Assembly: GCA_934316925.1 (NCBI GenBank)
Contig: CAKREC010000022.1
Coordinates: 1 to 33,941 of the forward strand
DNA length: 33,941 nt
From: an uncultured Eubacterium sp.
GTDB taxonomy: Bacteria > Bacillota > Clostridia > Lachnospirales > Lachnospiraceae
Direction: 5' to 3'
Positions within the stretch are counted from its first letter, which is position 1; every line of letters starts with the position of its first letter. Shown piece by piece: positions 6,783-16,678 of this stretch. Below the pieces are notes generated by a model. It was not told where the DNA came from. It saw only the letters and a program-made list of their open reading frames with translations, and did not search any database. Made by a program: the position numbers and the translations under genes.

Positions 6783-8585
6783 TCATTCACTTAAAAAACT
6801 ATTAACAACTCGTCTCAATCCTAGACTGCCAGTTTGGGGTGTATATTTTACAATTCCACTTGCCATCTGAAATTTTTCACCCTTCTGTTTGCTTATCGGA
6901 CCTCTTCTATGAATATACCAATTACTATTAGTCGAATCATCCTTACCTTGAAGAAGCCACAGATTATCAATGCAATGTCGTGAATACTTATCTACAACCG
7001 AATACGAGTATTTATAAACCAAGTCTCTCAGCCCACCTTCGTTTTCTTTCTTTAGCAAGGCATTACGGTTTCTCCATTTGGCATCTAAAATACAATATGT
7101 GGTTTCTCCATCTTTTTCTTTTTTTAAAATAAAATCTGGTGTATAAAAACTCTTATCTACTCTAAATAACCCAATATTATTATCAAATTTATTTGAATCT
7201 GAATATATCACTGGCTGATAATACAATGTGATTTTCATTTGCTCTTTATAAAAATAAAATGTATTTGCCTCTTCAGTATTACAAAATTTCGTATATTTGA
7301 CATTATATTTATAAGTATCTCTTTTCTCCAACTCTTCATTAAATCCTAGTTCTAATAAAATATCAACTATTCCTAATAGACAGTAGTATTCATATATTTT
7401 ATCTGCATTTGAAAATTGCAATACCATATTATGATGTGGAATATTATCTTTTTCCCTTCCAAACCATAAATTCATACTTTGAAAGGTATTCCTATAATGA
7501 TGTATCTCCAAAAAAACAGCCGTAGGCTCTGGAACTTTATTTAAGATAACTGGGTATTCAATCAAAACTTTACTGTATTTATTATACAATTCTAGCAATT
7601 CACCTTTTATACTTCTATATTTTTTCTCGTATAGTTCATATGATGATCTTATATATTGATCTATTATTCTAGTACATAATACATAATCTTCCCCTGTTTC
7701 TTGATTTGTTTTCATTTCAATTCTATTTTGACGTAAAAAACATTTCAATTTTTCTTCTTTATTACAAGCTTCTACATATAAAGTCCAAATAAAAGCCATA
7801 ATCATTCTATTTTCATAAGTATCACTAGTATATCTACTTGTTGAAACCAATGTCTTTTTAGGAATATATCTTTGCCTTGAAATTTGTATTCCCTGATGAT
7901 TGTAGGACTTCTGTAATTCTTCTGGATGCATTATTATATACTGAATACTGGATGCACCAACATTCTTCAACTTTTCTATTGAATCTACAGAATATTGAGT
8001 CTCAGTTAATACATTTGCATTATTAATAAAATAAACATAATTTTTATTCAAATTACGCATTATAGATATTAAATTTTCAATTTCTTTTTCAATTTTGTTT
8101 TGATATCCACTTCTTCCTGTACTAATCTGTTTATTTATATCTTTATTTTTAAGTAATAACACATTACTTTTTTCATAGATAATATCCAGCATTTGAAATA
8201 ATGCATCTATATTTTCTTCATATTTTTTATTGATTGCAACTGATAACGGAGGAGAAAAATATATTTTATCTGTTCCATCAATAAGGTTAATCCTTATAGC
8301 AATTTCAGTAAGTCCATATGTTAATAAAAACAAGGGACTATTTCGTTGAATAATTAGTAGATATCCTTCTGATGTTTGTTTCCATTCTATGTCTATAGTT
8401 TCATTATTTACCAAAAGTTCTATTTCATCTACATTTTCAATATTCTTTAAAATAAGATGCGAATATTTCTTATCTTGGTATACTATATATGCGGTTTGAT
8501 TTAAATCTGTTAATTTTGTTGTATCATCTAAATTAAGGACTATATTCTTATCCTCATAATACAACTCAATTATAGGCATCATCAT
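6783..8585 (-). CDS. McrC-like protein with DUF2357 region and PD-(D/E)XK nuclease
   Basis: A 600-residue protein. The central region (~150-400) resembles DUF2357, which accompanies McrB-like ATPases. The C-terminal third carries a PD-(D/E)XK nuclease: D484 in YTPDFIL, then D501-x-K503 in ILDAKWRNRN. The N-terminal ~130 residues are beta-rich. Known McrC proteins bind the McrB hexamer, stimulate its NTPase and cut DNA; the same role is inferred here. It starts 12 bp after the McrB-like stop codon (GATAGGTGG precedes the ATG cluster), so the two are co-translated. Three consecutive ATGs make the exact start uncertain by two codons. Compared with short McrC proteins it is long, because of the N-terminal and DUF2357 parts. 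Confidence 0.8.
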   Translation of the reverse strand: MMMPIIELYYEDKNIVLNLDDTTKLTDLNQTAYIVYQDKKYSHLILKNIENVDEIELLVNNETIDIEWKQTSEGYLLIIQRNSPLFLLTYGLTEIAIRINLIDGTDKIYFSPPLSVAINKKYEENIDALFQMLDIIYEKSNVLLLKNKDINKQISTGRSGYQNKIEKEIENLISIMRNLNKNYVYFINNANVLTETQYSVDSIEKLKNVGASSIQYIIMHPEELQKSYNHQGIQISRQRYIPKKTLVSTSRYTSDTYENRMIMAFIWTLYVEACNKEEKLKCFLRQNRIEMKTNQETGEDYVLCTRIIDQYIRSSYELYEKKYRSIKGELLELYNKYSKVLIEYPVILNKVPEPTAVFLEIHHYRNTFQSMNLWFGREKDNIPHHNMVLQFSNADKIYEYYCLLGIVDILLELGFNEELEKRDTYKYNVKYTKFCNTEEANTFYFYKEQMKITLYYQPVIYSDSNKFDNNIGLFRVDKSFYTPDFILKKEKDGETTYCILDAKWRNRNALLKKENEGGLRDLVYKYSYSVVDKYSRHCIDNLWLLQGKDDSTNSNWYIHRRGPISKQKGEKFQMASGIVKYTPQTGSLGLRRVVNSFLSE

Positions 8586-8597
8586 CTATTGCACCAC

Positions 8598-11051
8598 CTA
8601 TCTTGTAAAGAATTGATAGTATTGCATATTAACATTACCATTTTTCAATATTGTTTGTATAATCTCATTACATTTTGGCATTGTATTCGGATCACATTCC
8701 AATAATAATTTTTTTAAAAACTCTTGATATTGTTCCCCATATCCATTAATCATTGGTAATATTTTTTGAGCCACTGCATAATCTAATGCCACATAAGCGT
8801 TTCCACTAAAATCCATTATCATCTTACTTGCCAAACAATATTTCTTTATCATTCCAATAATCCTAGGACTAAAATTAATACCTATATATTGAAAACACGT
8901 TCTTATATTATTAAATTTATCAATAATCGCTGTTTCTAAGCTCTTCGATTTCCAATATGTTGAATCACACAATTGTTTTAAATTTTCATATTCAACAATA
9001 GGATACTCTTTAGAATAATCTGGCTCTTCTATTTCATCAATTAATATATCAGATGACTGTATTAAAATAATCCAAGCTCTATCTATTAACCTAGGTGAAA
9101 GCATCTCTGTCGTATGATCCAAATTTATTGTTGCAACAAAACGCAATGTATCTCCTATAGGGTATACATAATTTTCTCCCAATGATACACTCCTTTGAGG
9201 TTTATTCATGTCACATAAACCCATAAAATCTGCCCAATAGTGTTCCATCTGACTAAGATTTGCTTCATCCAATAATACCAAGTATGGAAAATCAATTATC
9301 TTTTCTTGCTCTTCTGCCTTCATAACTTCTAAAACTTTAAGCATATCGCCATTAGCCGCATCAAGTGTCTTAGTCAAAGGATTATAATATCCTATGAAAT
9401 CACGCCTTGAAGTCCATCCCTTTTCAACCGCAATTTCCGCATATCTTTTTTGCTCTTTACTCGTAAGACCCATAATATTTGCCATTAACGAAACCAATGA
9501 CGTTTTTCCACTTCCTGGCTCCCCTGCAAAAATCGATAAAAATGACTGTGACCAGCACAATAATATATTTGCAACATCATTATACGATACTTCCCTTTTG
9601 GCAGTGTTGTTAAGTTCATCATATATAAACTCAACTAATTCTTTCACATTTTTAATTGTCGATTTATTATTGCATGTTTCTTTACTTAAAATGTATTTTT
9701 GAGTATTTTTTACCTTTTCACTTTCTTCAAATTTTGCCGCTTCACGTAACATCATACTAGATAAAGCCCCATCAAATGCTACATTGGTATATACTTCATT
9801 AACTTTTTTTGCAATCTCTACAGAAACGGAATCTTTCATTTTTATTAGCTGAGCATACTCATTCTCCAATTCACTCTTTTCTTGTTTTAGATTATCAACA
9901 TTGTCCTGTAACTTCAAATATGTCTGATGTCTATTTAATTCATCCTTTAAATGCTCATTTTCTTCCGTAAGTTTCTTTACTTCTTCTGTACTAATACCGT
10001 TTTTTTCATCTTCAATTTGACTGTTTAATATTTCAATTTTCTTTTGTAACGCATCTACTTCTGCTACTTTTTCTTTTTTCTCCGTATCTAGTTTTGAAAA
10101 AATATCTCCAAAATGCTCTTGTGATTTTACTATTGAATAAATTTTATCAGTATAGTTACTATTACTCAAAATACTTTCCGCAATTTTTTCCATTGCTTTC
10201 GGATCATCTAATATAGTTTGAGGCATAGCAGAAATAACCTGATTGGTCATTTCACCATTTTCAAACAATTTTAATAATCTCTTTTTTCTTTCTTCAGTTA
10301 ATTCAGTTTCTGGCAATCCCATTACTGCCAGCTTAACCTCTTTTTGAGCTTGCTTTGTCCCCGATGTTAATGCCATACATTTACTTGCAATTTCTTTTAA
10401 ACTTTCGTCATCAATACAATCTATCCTTCCTATGCTCTTAGGCAATTCTTCTACAAATACCAAATGTCTTTGCTTTCCGAAATATTTTTCATCAAATTCA
10501 TAAATCGGTTCATCAAATTCATCTATACTATATTCCTTGACAATATATGGATCTTCACAATTTGTAGCCGGTCTAAATTTATATTTATTGTCTTCTATTT
10601 TATCATGTGAAAAAGGTCCTATAATCCGACCTTCATTAGCTAAATATATTAGAGCTGTCATTGGCTCTAATATATCCGCAATTATCTCATTCTTCCATTC
10701 GTAAAATGTATCAAAGCTATAATTCTTTTCTAAATAAATAACTTCTCTTAATCTATAAGATTCCAATGTTTTACATCTAGATATAAAATCAACTGCTTTA
10801 ATTTTATATCCAGAATATGTTTTTTCTAATTGGGATAGTTCTTCATCCTCCAATGAAAACATAACATATTTTCTATCCTGAATAAACGGTGACTCACTAT
10901 ACTGTCCATATATAGCAGCAATAGTAATAGTTCCATATTGTCCAAATTTCTGGCTATCTACTTCAACAAAACCACCATCCATCATTTCTAAAATAGGTCT
11001 AACATTATAATAATCTCCAATATGTTCAACTCGCGATAAATATGTACTCAT
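8598..11051 (-). CDS. McrB-like AAA+ ATPase/GTPase with coiled coil, 817 aa
   Basis: First gene of the island operon, with AGGAGG 8 bases before the ATG. Residues 1-~230 form an N-terminal region of unknown fold, possibly the target-recognition part. Residues ~320-417 are a clear heptad-rich coiled coil. The AAA+ module has Walker A GEPGSGKT (510-517), Walker B VLLDEAN (592-598), sensor-like TINLD (641-645) and SPRLIDRA (652-659), the pattern of the McrB branch of AAA+ proteins. Whether it uses GTP or ATP cannot be read from the sequence. With the downstream DUF2357 nuclease it makes an McrBC-like (type IV restriction-related) pair. The coiled coil between recognition region and motor is unlike E. 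coli McrB and recalls coiled-coil McrBC relatives. Confidence 0.8.
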   Translation of the reverse strand: MSTYLSRVEHIGDYYNVRPILEMMDGGFVEVDSQKFGQYGTITIAAIYGQYSESPFIQDRKYVMFSLEDEELSQLEKTYSGYKIKAVDFISRCKTLESYRLREVIYLEKNYSFDTFYEWKNEIIADILEPMTALIYLANEGRIIGPFSHDKIEDNKYKFRPATNCEDPYIVKEYSIDEFDEPIYEFDEKYFGKQRHLVFVEELPKSIGRIDCIDDESLKEIASKCMALTSGTKQAQKEVKLAVMGLPETELTEERKKRLLKLFENGEMTNQVISAMPQTILDDPKAMEKIAESILSNSNYTDKIYSIVKSQEHFGDIFSKLDTEKKEKVAEVDALQKKIEILNSQIEDEKNGISTEEVKKLTEENEHLKDELNRHQTYLKLQDNVDNLKQEKSELENEYAQLIKMKDSVSVEIAKKVNEVYTNVAFDGALSSMMLREAAKFEESEKVKNTQKYILSKETCNNKSTIKNVKELVEFIYDELNNTAKREVSYNDVANILLCWSQSFLSIFAGEPGSGKTSLVSLMANIMGLTSKEQKRYAEIAVEKGWTSRRDFIGYYNPLTKTLDAANGDMLKVLEVMKAEEQEKIIDFPYLVLLDEANLSQMEHYWADFMGLCDMNKPQRSVSLGENYVYPIGDTLRFVATINLDHTTEMLSPRLIDRAWIILIQSSDILIDEIEEPDYSKEYPIVEYENLKQLCDSTYWKSKSLETAIIDKFNNIRTCFQYIGINFSPRIIGMIKKYCLASKMIMDFSGNAYVALDYAVAQKILPMINGYGEQYQEFLKKLLLECDPNTMPKCNEIIQTILKNGNVNMQYYQFFTR

Positions 11052-11086
11052 TTTGAGCCTCCTGTCAGATAAATTCTTATTTATTA

Positions 11087-11115
11087 ATTATAAATCCATA
11101 AAATATATTTATCAA
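11087..11115 (-). promoter_or_regulatory. Sigma-A promoter of the island operon
   Basis: On the minus strand, TTGATA (11115-11110), a 17-base spacer and TATAAT (11092-11087). It lies ~36 bp upstream of the McrB-like start codon. No other equally good promoter is seen further down the leftward gene series, so it may drive all five genes. Confidence 0.75.
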
Positions 11116-11393
11116 TCTTTTTTAACATTTTTGCCTTTATGTTTCTGTAAATATTTTTCACTATTTACAACTCCATTCCTCTGTATTTTGTTTTGTTCTT
11201 CTTTATCTGTGCATTGTGTTCTTCACTTCGTTCTTTTGCCCATTGTATACGGTCACCTATTTTTTTCGGTTCTAAACTTTACTTGGGGGTAAGTAGGGTT
11301 TAGAACCTTTTTGTTTTTAAAGAATATAGGCATAAGCAGCTTCTTACGATATAATTAAATCACCACAAAATAACCTATCAAAGGAGAATGCCT

Positions 11394-12572
11394 ATGCCTA
11401 ATACTGATTTTATCTCAAATCTTTTAGATATTAAAGACCTAATTGTTGAAAATGTAGAACTTTTTACTTCGGAAGTCCATATTTATTTTAAATTAAAACG
11501 TCGTGACTGTGTTTGTCCGGTTTGTGGTGCCATTACAAACAAAATTCACGATTATCGCCCTGCGGTGATCAAAGATTCTCCCGTCCAAGGAAAACGTTGC
11601 TTCCTCCACTATAAAAAACGCCGTTACCATTGCCCGTCCTGTAATAAGCACTTTAAAGAACCTTTTTCTTTATTACCGCAGCACTGCCGAATCACAAACA
11701 GACTTTGCCATCTTTCCATACACAAGCTTCGGAACACCCAAAACATTGCCTCTGTCGCGGAAGAAGTCGGCATTTCTCCTTCTACCATTTTCAGACGATT
11801 AAATGACATCAACTATCCCAAGCCATCTCATCTGCCTAAAGTTTTATCCATCGATGAATTTAAAGGAAATGCCGGTGGTCAAAAATTTCAGGCAATTATC
11901 ACTGCTCCAGACAAGCACAAAGTTATTGATATTTTGCCGTCCAGAACTCAATACAAACTAAAGGAATACCTTAGGAGTTTTCCAAACAGGAACGAAGTCC
12001 AATACTTCATTATGGATATGAATTATGTATATCGAGATATTGCTGAAAATTATCTTCCAAATGCAACCATTGTAATTGACAAGTTCCATGTTGTCCGTTA
12101 TGTGACCTGGGCATTAGAAAATGTAAGAAAACGGGTTCAACAAGATATGCACCCAACCCGCCGTAAATATTTTAAAAGGAGTAGAAAATTACTTTTATCC
12201 CATTTTAATAAACTATCGCCTCAAAGCAAAGATTCCCTGACAGTTATGCTTTCCATATCCCCGGATCTGGCTACTGCTTATTACTTAAAGGAATTATTTT
12301 ATGCATTCATGAACTTCCAGAACAGTAGCGAAGCAAAGCAAAAACTGCAAAAATTTATATTATCCGCACAGGCAAGTAATCTCGATGAATTCAAGCCAAC
12401 CCTGACCATGTTAGCAAACTGGGGAAAATATATTTTAAATGCATTTGATTGTCCTTATTCCAATGGATTTACAGAAGGCTGCAACAATAAAATCAAGGTG
12501 ATAAAACGAAACGCTTATGGCTATCGAAATTTTAAGAACTTTAGAAACAGAATCCTTTTATCTACTACATAA
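11394..12572 (+). CDS. ISL3-family transposase, 392 aa
   Basis: The N-terminus has a zinc-binding region (CPVCG then CPSC, residues ~35-85) and a helix-turn-helix (VAEEVGISPSTIFRRL). The DDE catalytic domain shows D in LSIDEFKG, D in FIMDMNY and E in FTEGCNNKIK near the C-terminus, as in ISL3 transposases. I start at the second ATG (11394) because AAGGAG lies 7 bases upstream; the first ATG (11388) is only one base from it. The length is near the family's norm and the frame is unbroken, so the enzyme is probably active. The relic at 2855-3288 starts its homology at this same ATG. Confidence 0.9.
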   Translation: MPNTDFISNLLDIKDLIVENVELFTSEVHIYFKLKRRDCVCPVCGAITNKIHDYRPAVIKDSPVQGKRCFLHYKKRRYHCPSCNKHFKEPFSLLPQHCRITNRLCHLSIHKLRNTQNIASVAEEVGISPSTIFRRLNDINYPKPSHLPKVLSIDEFKGNAGGQKFQAIITAPDKHKVIDILPSRTQYKLKEYLRSFPNRNEVQYFIMDMNYVYRDIAENYLPNATIVIDKFHVVRYVTWALENVRKRVQQDMHPTRRKYFKRSRKLLLSHFNKLSPQSKDSLTVMLSISPDLATAYYLKELFYAFMNFQNSSEAKQKLQKFILSAQASNLDEFKPTLTMLANWGKYILNAFDCPYSNGFTEGCNNKIKVIKRNAYGYRNFKNFRNRILLSTT

Positions 12573-12575
12573 AAA

Positions 12576-12602
12576 GTAGGTGCAGAATCTTTCTGCACCT
12601 AC
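12576..12602 (+). terminator. Transposase terminator
   Basis: Perfect 12-base stem GTAGGTGCAGAA/TTCTGCACCTAC with a TCT loop, four bases after the transposase stop, followed by a T run at ~12610-12617. Confidence 0.75.
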
Positions 12603-12640
12603 CGATAAATCTTTTTTACCCCCACTCTTGACAAAGAGCC

Positions 12641-12775
12641 CAAAAAAGGGACCTTCAAGCAAGCTTGAAAGTCCCTTTTATTATCGCCTATATGGCGCTT
12701 ATCTCATTGCTTTCGCGTAGATTACTCGATGATTGTAGCAACACGGCCTGAACCTACTGTACGTCCACCTTCGCG
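12641..12775 (-). repeat. Direct repeat copy 2: intact tuf terminator and tuf 3' end
   Basis: The counterpart of 3386-3520 with a single difference (T here at 12677, C in the left copy). Homology starts at the very first base after the right end of the insertion sequence and ends inside tuf. Here the tuf reading frame continues intact. Confidence 0.95.
12648..12675 (-). terminator. tuf terminator
   Basis: On the minus strand, GGGACTTTCAAG pairs with CTTGAAGGTCCC (one G-T pair) around a four-base loop, followed by TTTTTT. Located ~46 bp after the tuf stop codon. The right end of the insertion sequence lies 7 bp beyond the hairpin. Confidence 0.9.
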
Positions 12776-13909
12776 GATAGCGAATGTAAGACCCTGGCTC
12801 ATAGCGATTGGGTGAATCAATTCGATAGTCATTTCTACGTTATCTCCAGGCATGCACATCTCTGTACCTTCTGGAAGCTGAACAACACCAGTTACGTCAG
12901 TTGTACGGAAGTAGAACTGTGGACGGTAGTTGTTGAAGAATGGAGTATGACGACCACCTTCATCTTTAGTCAAAACGTAAACCTGAGCTGTGAACTTTGT
13001 ATGACATGTCAAAGTTCCTGGCTGACACAAAACCTGTCCTCTTTCGATATCAGTTTTCTGAATACCACGAAGAAGAACACCAGCGTTATCTCCAGCCTGA
13101 GCCTCATCCAACTCTTTGTGGAACATCTCGATACCAGTTACAACAGACTTCTGAACTTCTTCTTTGATACCAACGATTTCAACTTCGTCGTTCAAGTGAA
13201 GTGTACCAGCCTCAACACGTCCTGTAGCAACAGTACCACGACCTGTGATAGAGAATACGTCCTCTACAGGCATAACGAATGGTTTGTCTGTGTCACGTTC
13301 TGGATCTGGGATATACTCGTCGATTGTGTTCATCAATTCCATGATAGCATCGCCCCATTTGCCGTTTGGATCTTCCAAAGCGCCAAGAGCGGAACCTTTG
13401 ATGATTGGGCAATCAGTGAATTCATACTCTTCCAACTGCTCTGTAACTTCCATCTCTACGAGTTCGATCAACTCTTCGTCGTCTACCATATCGCATTTGT
13501 TCAAGAATACTACGATATAAGGTACACCTACCTGACGGGAAAGAAGGATATGCTCTTTTGTCTGAGCCATAACACCGTCAGTAGCAGCTACTACAAGGAT
13601 AGCACCATCCATCTGAGCAGCACCAGTGATCATGTTCTTTACATAGTCAGCATGTCCTGGGCAGTCTACGTGAGCGTAATGTCTCTTCTCTGTCTCGTAC
13701 TCAACGTGAGCAGTAGAGATTGTGATACCACGTTCTCTTTCTTCTGGAGCTTTATCGATATTTTCAAAATCTGTAGCTTCGTTACCAGCTACTCTTTCAG
13801 CCAATACTCTTGTGATAGCAGCTGTCAGAGTTGTTTTACCATGGTCAACGTGTCCGATGGTACCAATGTTACAATGTGGTTTACTTCTTACATACTTTTC
13901 CTTAGCCAT
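12722..13909 (-). CDS. tuf: Elongation factor Tu
   Basis: EF-Tu delivers aminoacyl-tRNA to the ribosomal A site as a GTP complex. The 395-residue protein has the G1 motif GHVDHGKT, G3 DCPGH, G4 NKCD and the three canonical domains, ending VATIIE. The start is the ATG of MAKEKY at 13909, with AGGAGG 10 bases upstream; an upstream in-frame extension is not needed. It is the last gene of the rpsL-rpsG-fusA-tuf series but has its own promoter in the 122-bp gap after fusA. Its 3' end is the site of the duplication that brackets the accessory island. Confidence 0.98.
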   Translation of the reverse strand: MAKEKYVRSKPHCNIGTIGHVDHGKTTLTAAITRVLAERVAGNEATDFENIDKAPEERERGITISTAHVEYETEKRHYAHVDCPGHADYVKNMITGAAQMDGAILVVAATDGVMAQTKEHILLSRQVGVPYIVVFLNKCDMVDDEELIELVEMEVTEQLEEYEFTDCPIIKGSALGALEDPNGKWGDAIMELMNTIDEYIPDPERDTDKPFVMPVEDVFSITGRGTVATGRVEAGTLHLNDEVEIVGIKEEVQKSVVTGIEMFHKELDEAQAGDNAGVLLRGIQKTDIERGQVLCQPGTLTCHTKFTAQVYVLTKDEGGRHTPFFNNYRPQFYFRTTDVTGVVQLPEGTEMCMPGDNVEMTIELIHPIAMSQGLTFAIREGGRTVGSGRVATIIE

Positions 13910-13976
13910 TTCTAAACGTCCTCCTAACAAATTTTAATTAATAATTATTTAGAAATTATTGCCATAATATAGCATC

Positions 13977-14005
13977 ATTATATGGGAAACTTGCAGAAAA
14001 TGCAA
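13977..14005 (-). promoter_or_regulatory. tuf promoter overlapping a hairpin
   Basis: On the minus strand TTGCAT, a 17-base spacer and TATAAT, 68 bp upstream of the tuf start. The -35 element and spacer lie within an inverted repeat (ACTTGCA/TGCAAGT, 13988-14006) that could form a hairpin in read-through mRNA from fusA. Confidence 0.65.
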
Positions 14006-14031
14006 GTCCCCATTTATAATTGTCTGATAAA

Positions 14032-16152
14032 TTATTTACCAGCTTTTTCGTTCAAAACTTTGTCCTGAATATTCTTTGGACATTTCTCGTATCTCTCGAA
14101 GAACATGGAGTAGTTTCCACGACCCTGAGTAGAAGAACGAAGTTCTGTAGAATATCCAAACATCTCAGCCAATGGAACGAATGCACGTACGATCTTACCG
14201 CCGCCGATGTCATCCATACCTTCGATCTGACCACGTTTTGCGTTCAAGCTTCCGATTACATCACCCATGTATTCTTCTGGCATTGTAACTTCGACTTTCA
14301 TGATAGGCTCAAGCAATACTGCTCCACCTTTCTGCATAGCCTCTTTGAATGCCATAGAACCAGCGATGTGGAATGCCATTTCACTGGAATCGACTTCATG
14401 GTAAGAACCGTCATAACAGTTCGCATGAACACCGAGTACAGGGAATCCAGCCAAAATACCGGACTGAGCAGCTTCCTGGATACCTTCATCAACTGCTGGG
14501 ATGTATTCTTTTGGAATAGCACCACCGACTACAGTAGACTCGAACTCGTAAGGAACTTCGCCGTTTGGATCCATTGGTGTGAAACGTACACGACAGTGTC
14601 CGTACTGACCACGACCACCAGACTGCTTAGCGTATTTGCTGTCGATTTCAACTTCCTGAGTAAATGTTTCTTTGTAAGCTACCTGTGGAGCACCTACATT
14701 TGCTTCTACGTTGAACTCGCGGAGCAAACGGTCTACGATAACTTCCAAGTGCAACTCACCCATTCCGGCGATGATCGTCTGACCAGTTTCCTGATCGGTA
14801 TGTGCGCGGAATGTAGGGTCTTCTTCTGCCAATTTAGCAAGAGCTTCACCCATTTTACCCTGATCGTTCTTTGTTTTTGGCTCAATTGCCAACTCGATAA
14901 CTGGCTCTGGGAATTCCATGGATTCCAAGATAACAGGGTTTTTCTCATCACAGATCGTATCACCGGTAGTTGTCAATTTAAATCCAACTGCTGCAGCGAT
15001 ATCTCCGGAATATACTTTGTCTAACTCACTACGTTTGTTAGCATGCATCTGAAGGATACGTCCTACACGCTCTTTCTTTCCTTTTGTTGCGTTCAATACA
15101 TAAGAACCGGAGTTCAATGTACCGGAATAAACACGGAAGAATGCCAATTTACCAACAAATGGGTCAGACATGATCTTGAATGCCAAAGCTGCGAATGGTT
15201 CATCATCAGAAGATTTACGAACAACTTCGTTTCCTTCGTCATCCACACCAGTGATGTCAGGGATATCAGTTGGTGCTGGCATGAACTCAACAACACCATC
15301 CAACAATTTCTGAACACCTTTGTTCTTGTAAGCAGATCCACAATATACTGGAACAGCCTCACAAGCAATGGTTCCTTTACGAAGAACTTTCTTAAGTTCA
15401 TCAACGCTTGGCTCTTCACCTTCCAGATACTTCTCTAATAAGTCGTCATCCAACTCACAGATTTTCTCAACAAGGTTGTTGTGCCATTCTTCTGCAAGGT
15501 CTTTCAGATCATCAGGGATTGCAGTAATCTCGATGTCTTCACCCTTGTCATCTTTGTAGTAGTATGCTTCCATCTCGAACAAGTCAACAAGACCGATAAA
15601 GTCGTCTTCTTTTCCGATTGGAATCTGTACTGGAATCGCATTCTTTCCAAGACGGTCAATAATGGTCTGAACAGACATGAAGAAATCTGCTCCCATCTTG
15701 TCCATTTTGTTGATGAATGCCATACGTGGTACATTGTATGTGTCAGCCTGACGCCAAACGTTCTCTGACTGAGGCTCAACACCTGCTTTCGCATCAAATA
15801 CACCTACTGCTCCATCAAGTACACGCAGAGAACGCTCTACTTCTACCGTAAAGTCTACGTGTCCCGGAGTATCGATGATGTTGATACGATGCTCTAATGC
15901 ACCTGCTTTTGGTTTATGATGATCTTCCAGTGTCCAGTGACAAGTAGTAGCGGCAGAAGTAATTGTAATACCTCTTTCCTGCTCCTGCTCCATCCAGTCC
16001 ATTGTGGATGCACCGTCATGAGTCTCACCAATTTTATAGTTAACACCGGTATAATACAGAATACGCTCTGTCAAAGTTGTCTTACCGGCATCGATATGAG
16101 CCATAATACCAATATTTCTGGTACGGTCCAATGGATACTCTCTTCCAGCCAA
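14032..16152 (-). CDS. fusA: Elongation factor G
   Basis: EF-G is the GTPase that drives translocation of the ribosome and, with RRF, recycling. It has the P-loop [13 protein letters not shown] and NKMD motifs, and the domain IV-V region ending in the typical SMFFERYE segment. The start is a TTG (16152) coding MAGREYPLD, as in relatives that begin MAGREYPLE; AAGGAGG lies 8 bases upstream. The longer frame from 16173 begins on a TTG directly beside the ribosome binding site and is not credible. About 706 residues, normal for the family. It lies 55 bp after rpsG in the same operon. Confidence 0.97.
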   Translation of the reverse strand: MAGREYPLDRTRNIGIMAHIDAGKTTLTERILYYTGVNYKIGETHDGASTMDWMEQEQERGITITSAATTCHWTLEDHHKPKAGALEHRINIIDTPGHVDFTVEVERSLRVLDGAVGVFDAKAGVEPQSENVWRQADTYNVPRMAFINKMDKMGADFFMSVQTIIDRLGKNAIPVQIPIGKEDDFIGLVDLFEMEAYYYKDDKGEDIEITAIPDDLKDLAEEWHNNLVEKICELDDDLLEKYLEGEEPSVDELKKVLRKGTIACEAVPVYCGSAYKNKGVQKLLDGVVEFMPAPTDIPDITGVDDEGNEVVRKSSDDEPFAALAFKIMSDPFVGKLAFFRVYSGTLNSGSYVLNATKGKKERVGRILQMHANKRSELDKVYSGDIAAAVGFKLTTTGDTICDEKNPVILESMEFPEPVIELAIEPKTKNDQGKMGEALAKLAEEDPTFRAHTDQETGQTIIAGMGELHLEVIVDRLLREFNVEANVGAPQVAYKETFTQEVEIDSKYAKQSGGRGQYGHCRVRFTPMDPNGEVPYEFESTVVGGAIPKEYIPAVDEGIQEAAQSGILAGFPVLGVHANCYDGSYHEVDSSEMAFHIAGSMAFKEAMQKGGAVLLEPIMKVEVTMPEEYMGDVIGSLNAKRGQIEGMDDIGGGKIVRAFVPLAEMFGYSTELRSSTQGRGNYSMFFERYEKCPKNIQDKVLNEKAGK

Positions 16153-16207
16153 AGCTAGTTCCTCCTTTTTCAAAAATCATGCATAAGTCATCGTCATCTG
16201 CAGATGA

Positions 16208-16678
16208 TTACCATCTGTAGTGAGCAAATGCCTTATTGGACTCAGCCATCTTATGCATATCTTCTTTTCTCTTAACAGATGCACCAGTATTGTTTGCTGC
16301 ATCCATGATCTCGTTAGCCAGTCTCTCTTTCATGGTCTTCTCTCCACGGCTACGTGAAAATGTTGTCAACCAACGAAGAGCCAGCGCCTGACGACGATCA
16401 GGGCGAACTTCGATAGGAACCTGATATGTGGAACCACCGATACGTCTAGCCTTAACCTCTAACTCAGGCATAACATTGTTCAAAGCCTCGTCAAATACTT
16501 CCAAAGCATCCTTACCTGTCTTGTCTGCGATCTGTTCGAATGCTCCGTATACAATTTTCTGAGCAACGCCTTTTTTACCATCCAGCATGATGTTGTTTAC
16601 TAACTTCGTAACAACTTTGCTCTTGTAAACTGGATCTGCTAACACATCTCTTTTCTGAATATGTCCTTTACGTGGCAC
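16208..16678 (-). CDS. rpsG: 30S ribosomal protein S7
   Basis: S7 nucleates assembly of the 30S head and contacts tRNA in the E site. The 156-residue protein begins [12 protein letters not shown] after the initiator and contains the [14 protein letters not shown] block typical of S7. The start is a GTG at 16678 with AAGGAGG 8 bases upstream; the longer 175-aa frame has no family match in its first 19 residues. It follows rpsL by 133 bp, a gap that has no gene and could hold the S7 feedback site known from other bacteria, though I cannot identify it here. Confidence 0.97.
   Translation of the reverse strand: MPRKGHIQKRDVLADPVYKSKVVTKLVNNIMLDGKKGVAQKIVYGAFEQIADKTGKDALEVFDEALNNVMPELEVKARRIGGSTYQVPIEVRPDRRQALALRWLTTFSRSRGEKTMKERLANEIMDAANNTGASVKRKEDMHKMAESNKAFAHYRW

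Larger units (their letters stand above)
11268..12640 (+). mobile_element. Complete ISL3-family insertion sequence, 1373 bp
   Basis: One transposase gene flanked by imperfect ~25-bp terminal inverted repeats: the left begins GGTTCT and the right (read inward on the minus strand) begins GGCTCT, both ending GGGGGTAA, with 14 of 25 positions identical. The left end also forms its own hairpin (GGTTCTAAAC 11268-11277 pairing with a GTTTAGAACC near 11307). ISL3 elements usually make 8-bp target duplications, but the flanks here (TTTTTTTC left, CAAAAAAG right) do not match, so the element has been rearranged since insertion or moved together with the island. Confidence 0.85.

Noticed and set aside
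11053..11292. A small plus-strand gene between the McrB-like gene and the IS
   Set aside because: The 79-codon frame overlaps the island promoter and the IS left end, is low-complexity, and has no ribosome binding site.
12812..13915. Long plus-strand open frame (367 codons) opposite tuf
   Set aside because: It lies fully antisense to tuf, has no ribosome binding site, and its composition is that of a complement of a codon-biased gene.
14020..15024. Plus-strand 334-codon frame opposite fusA
   Set aside because: Antisense shadow of fusA; no start signal and no recognisable domain.
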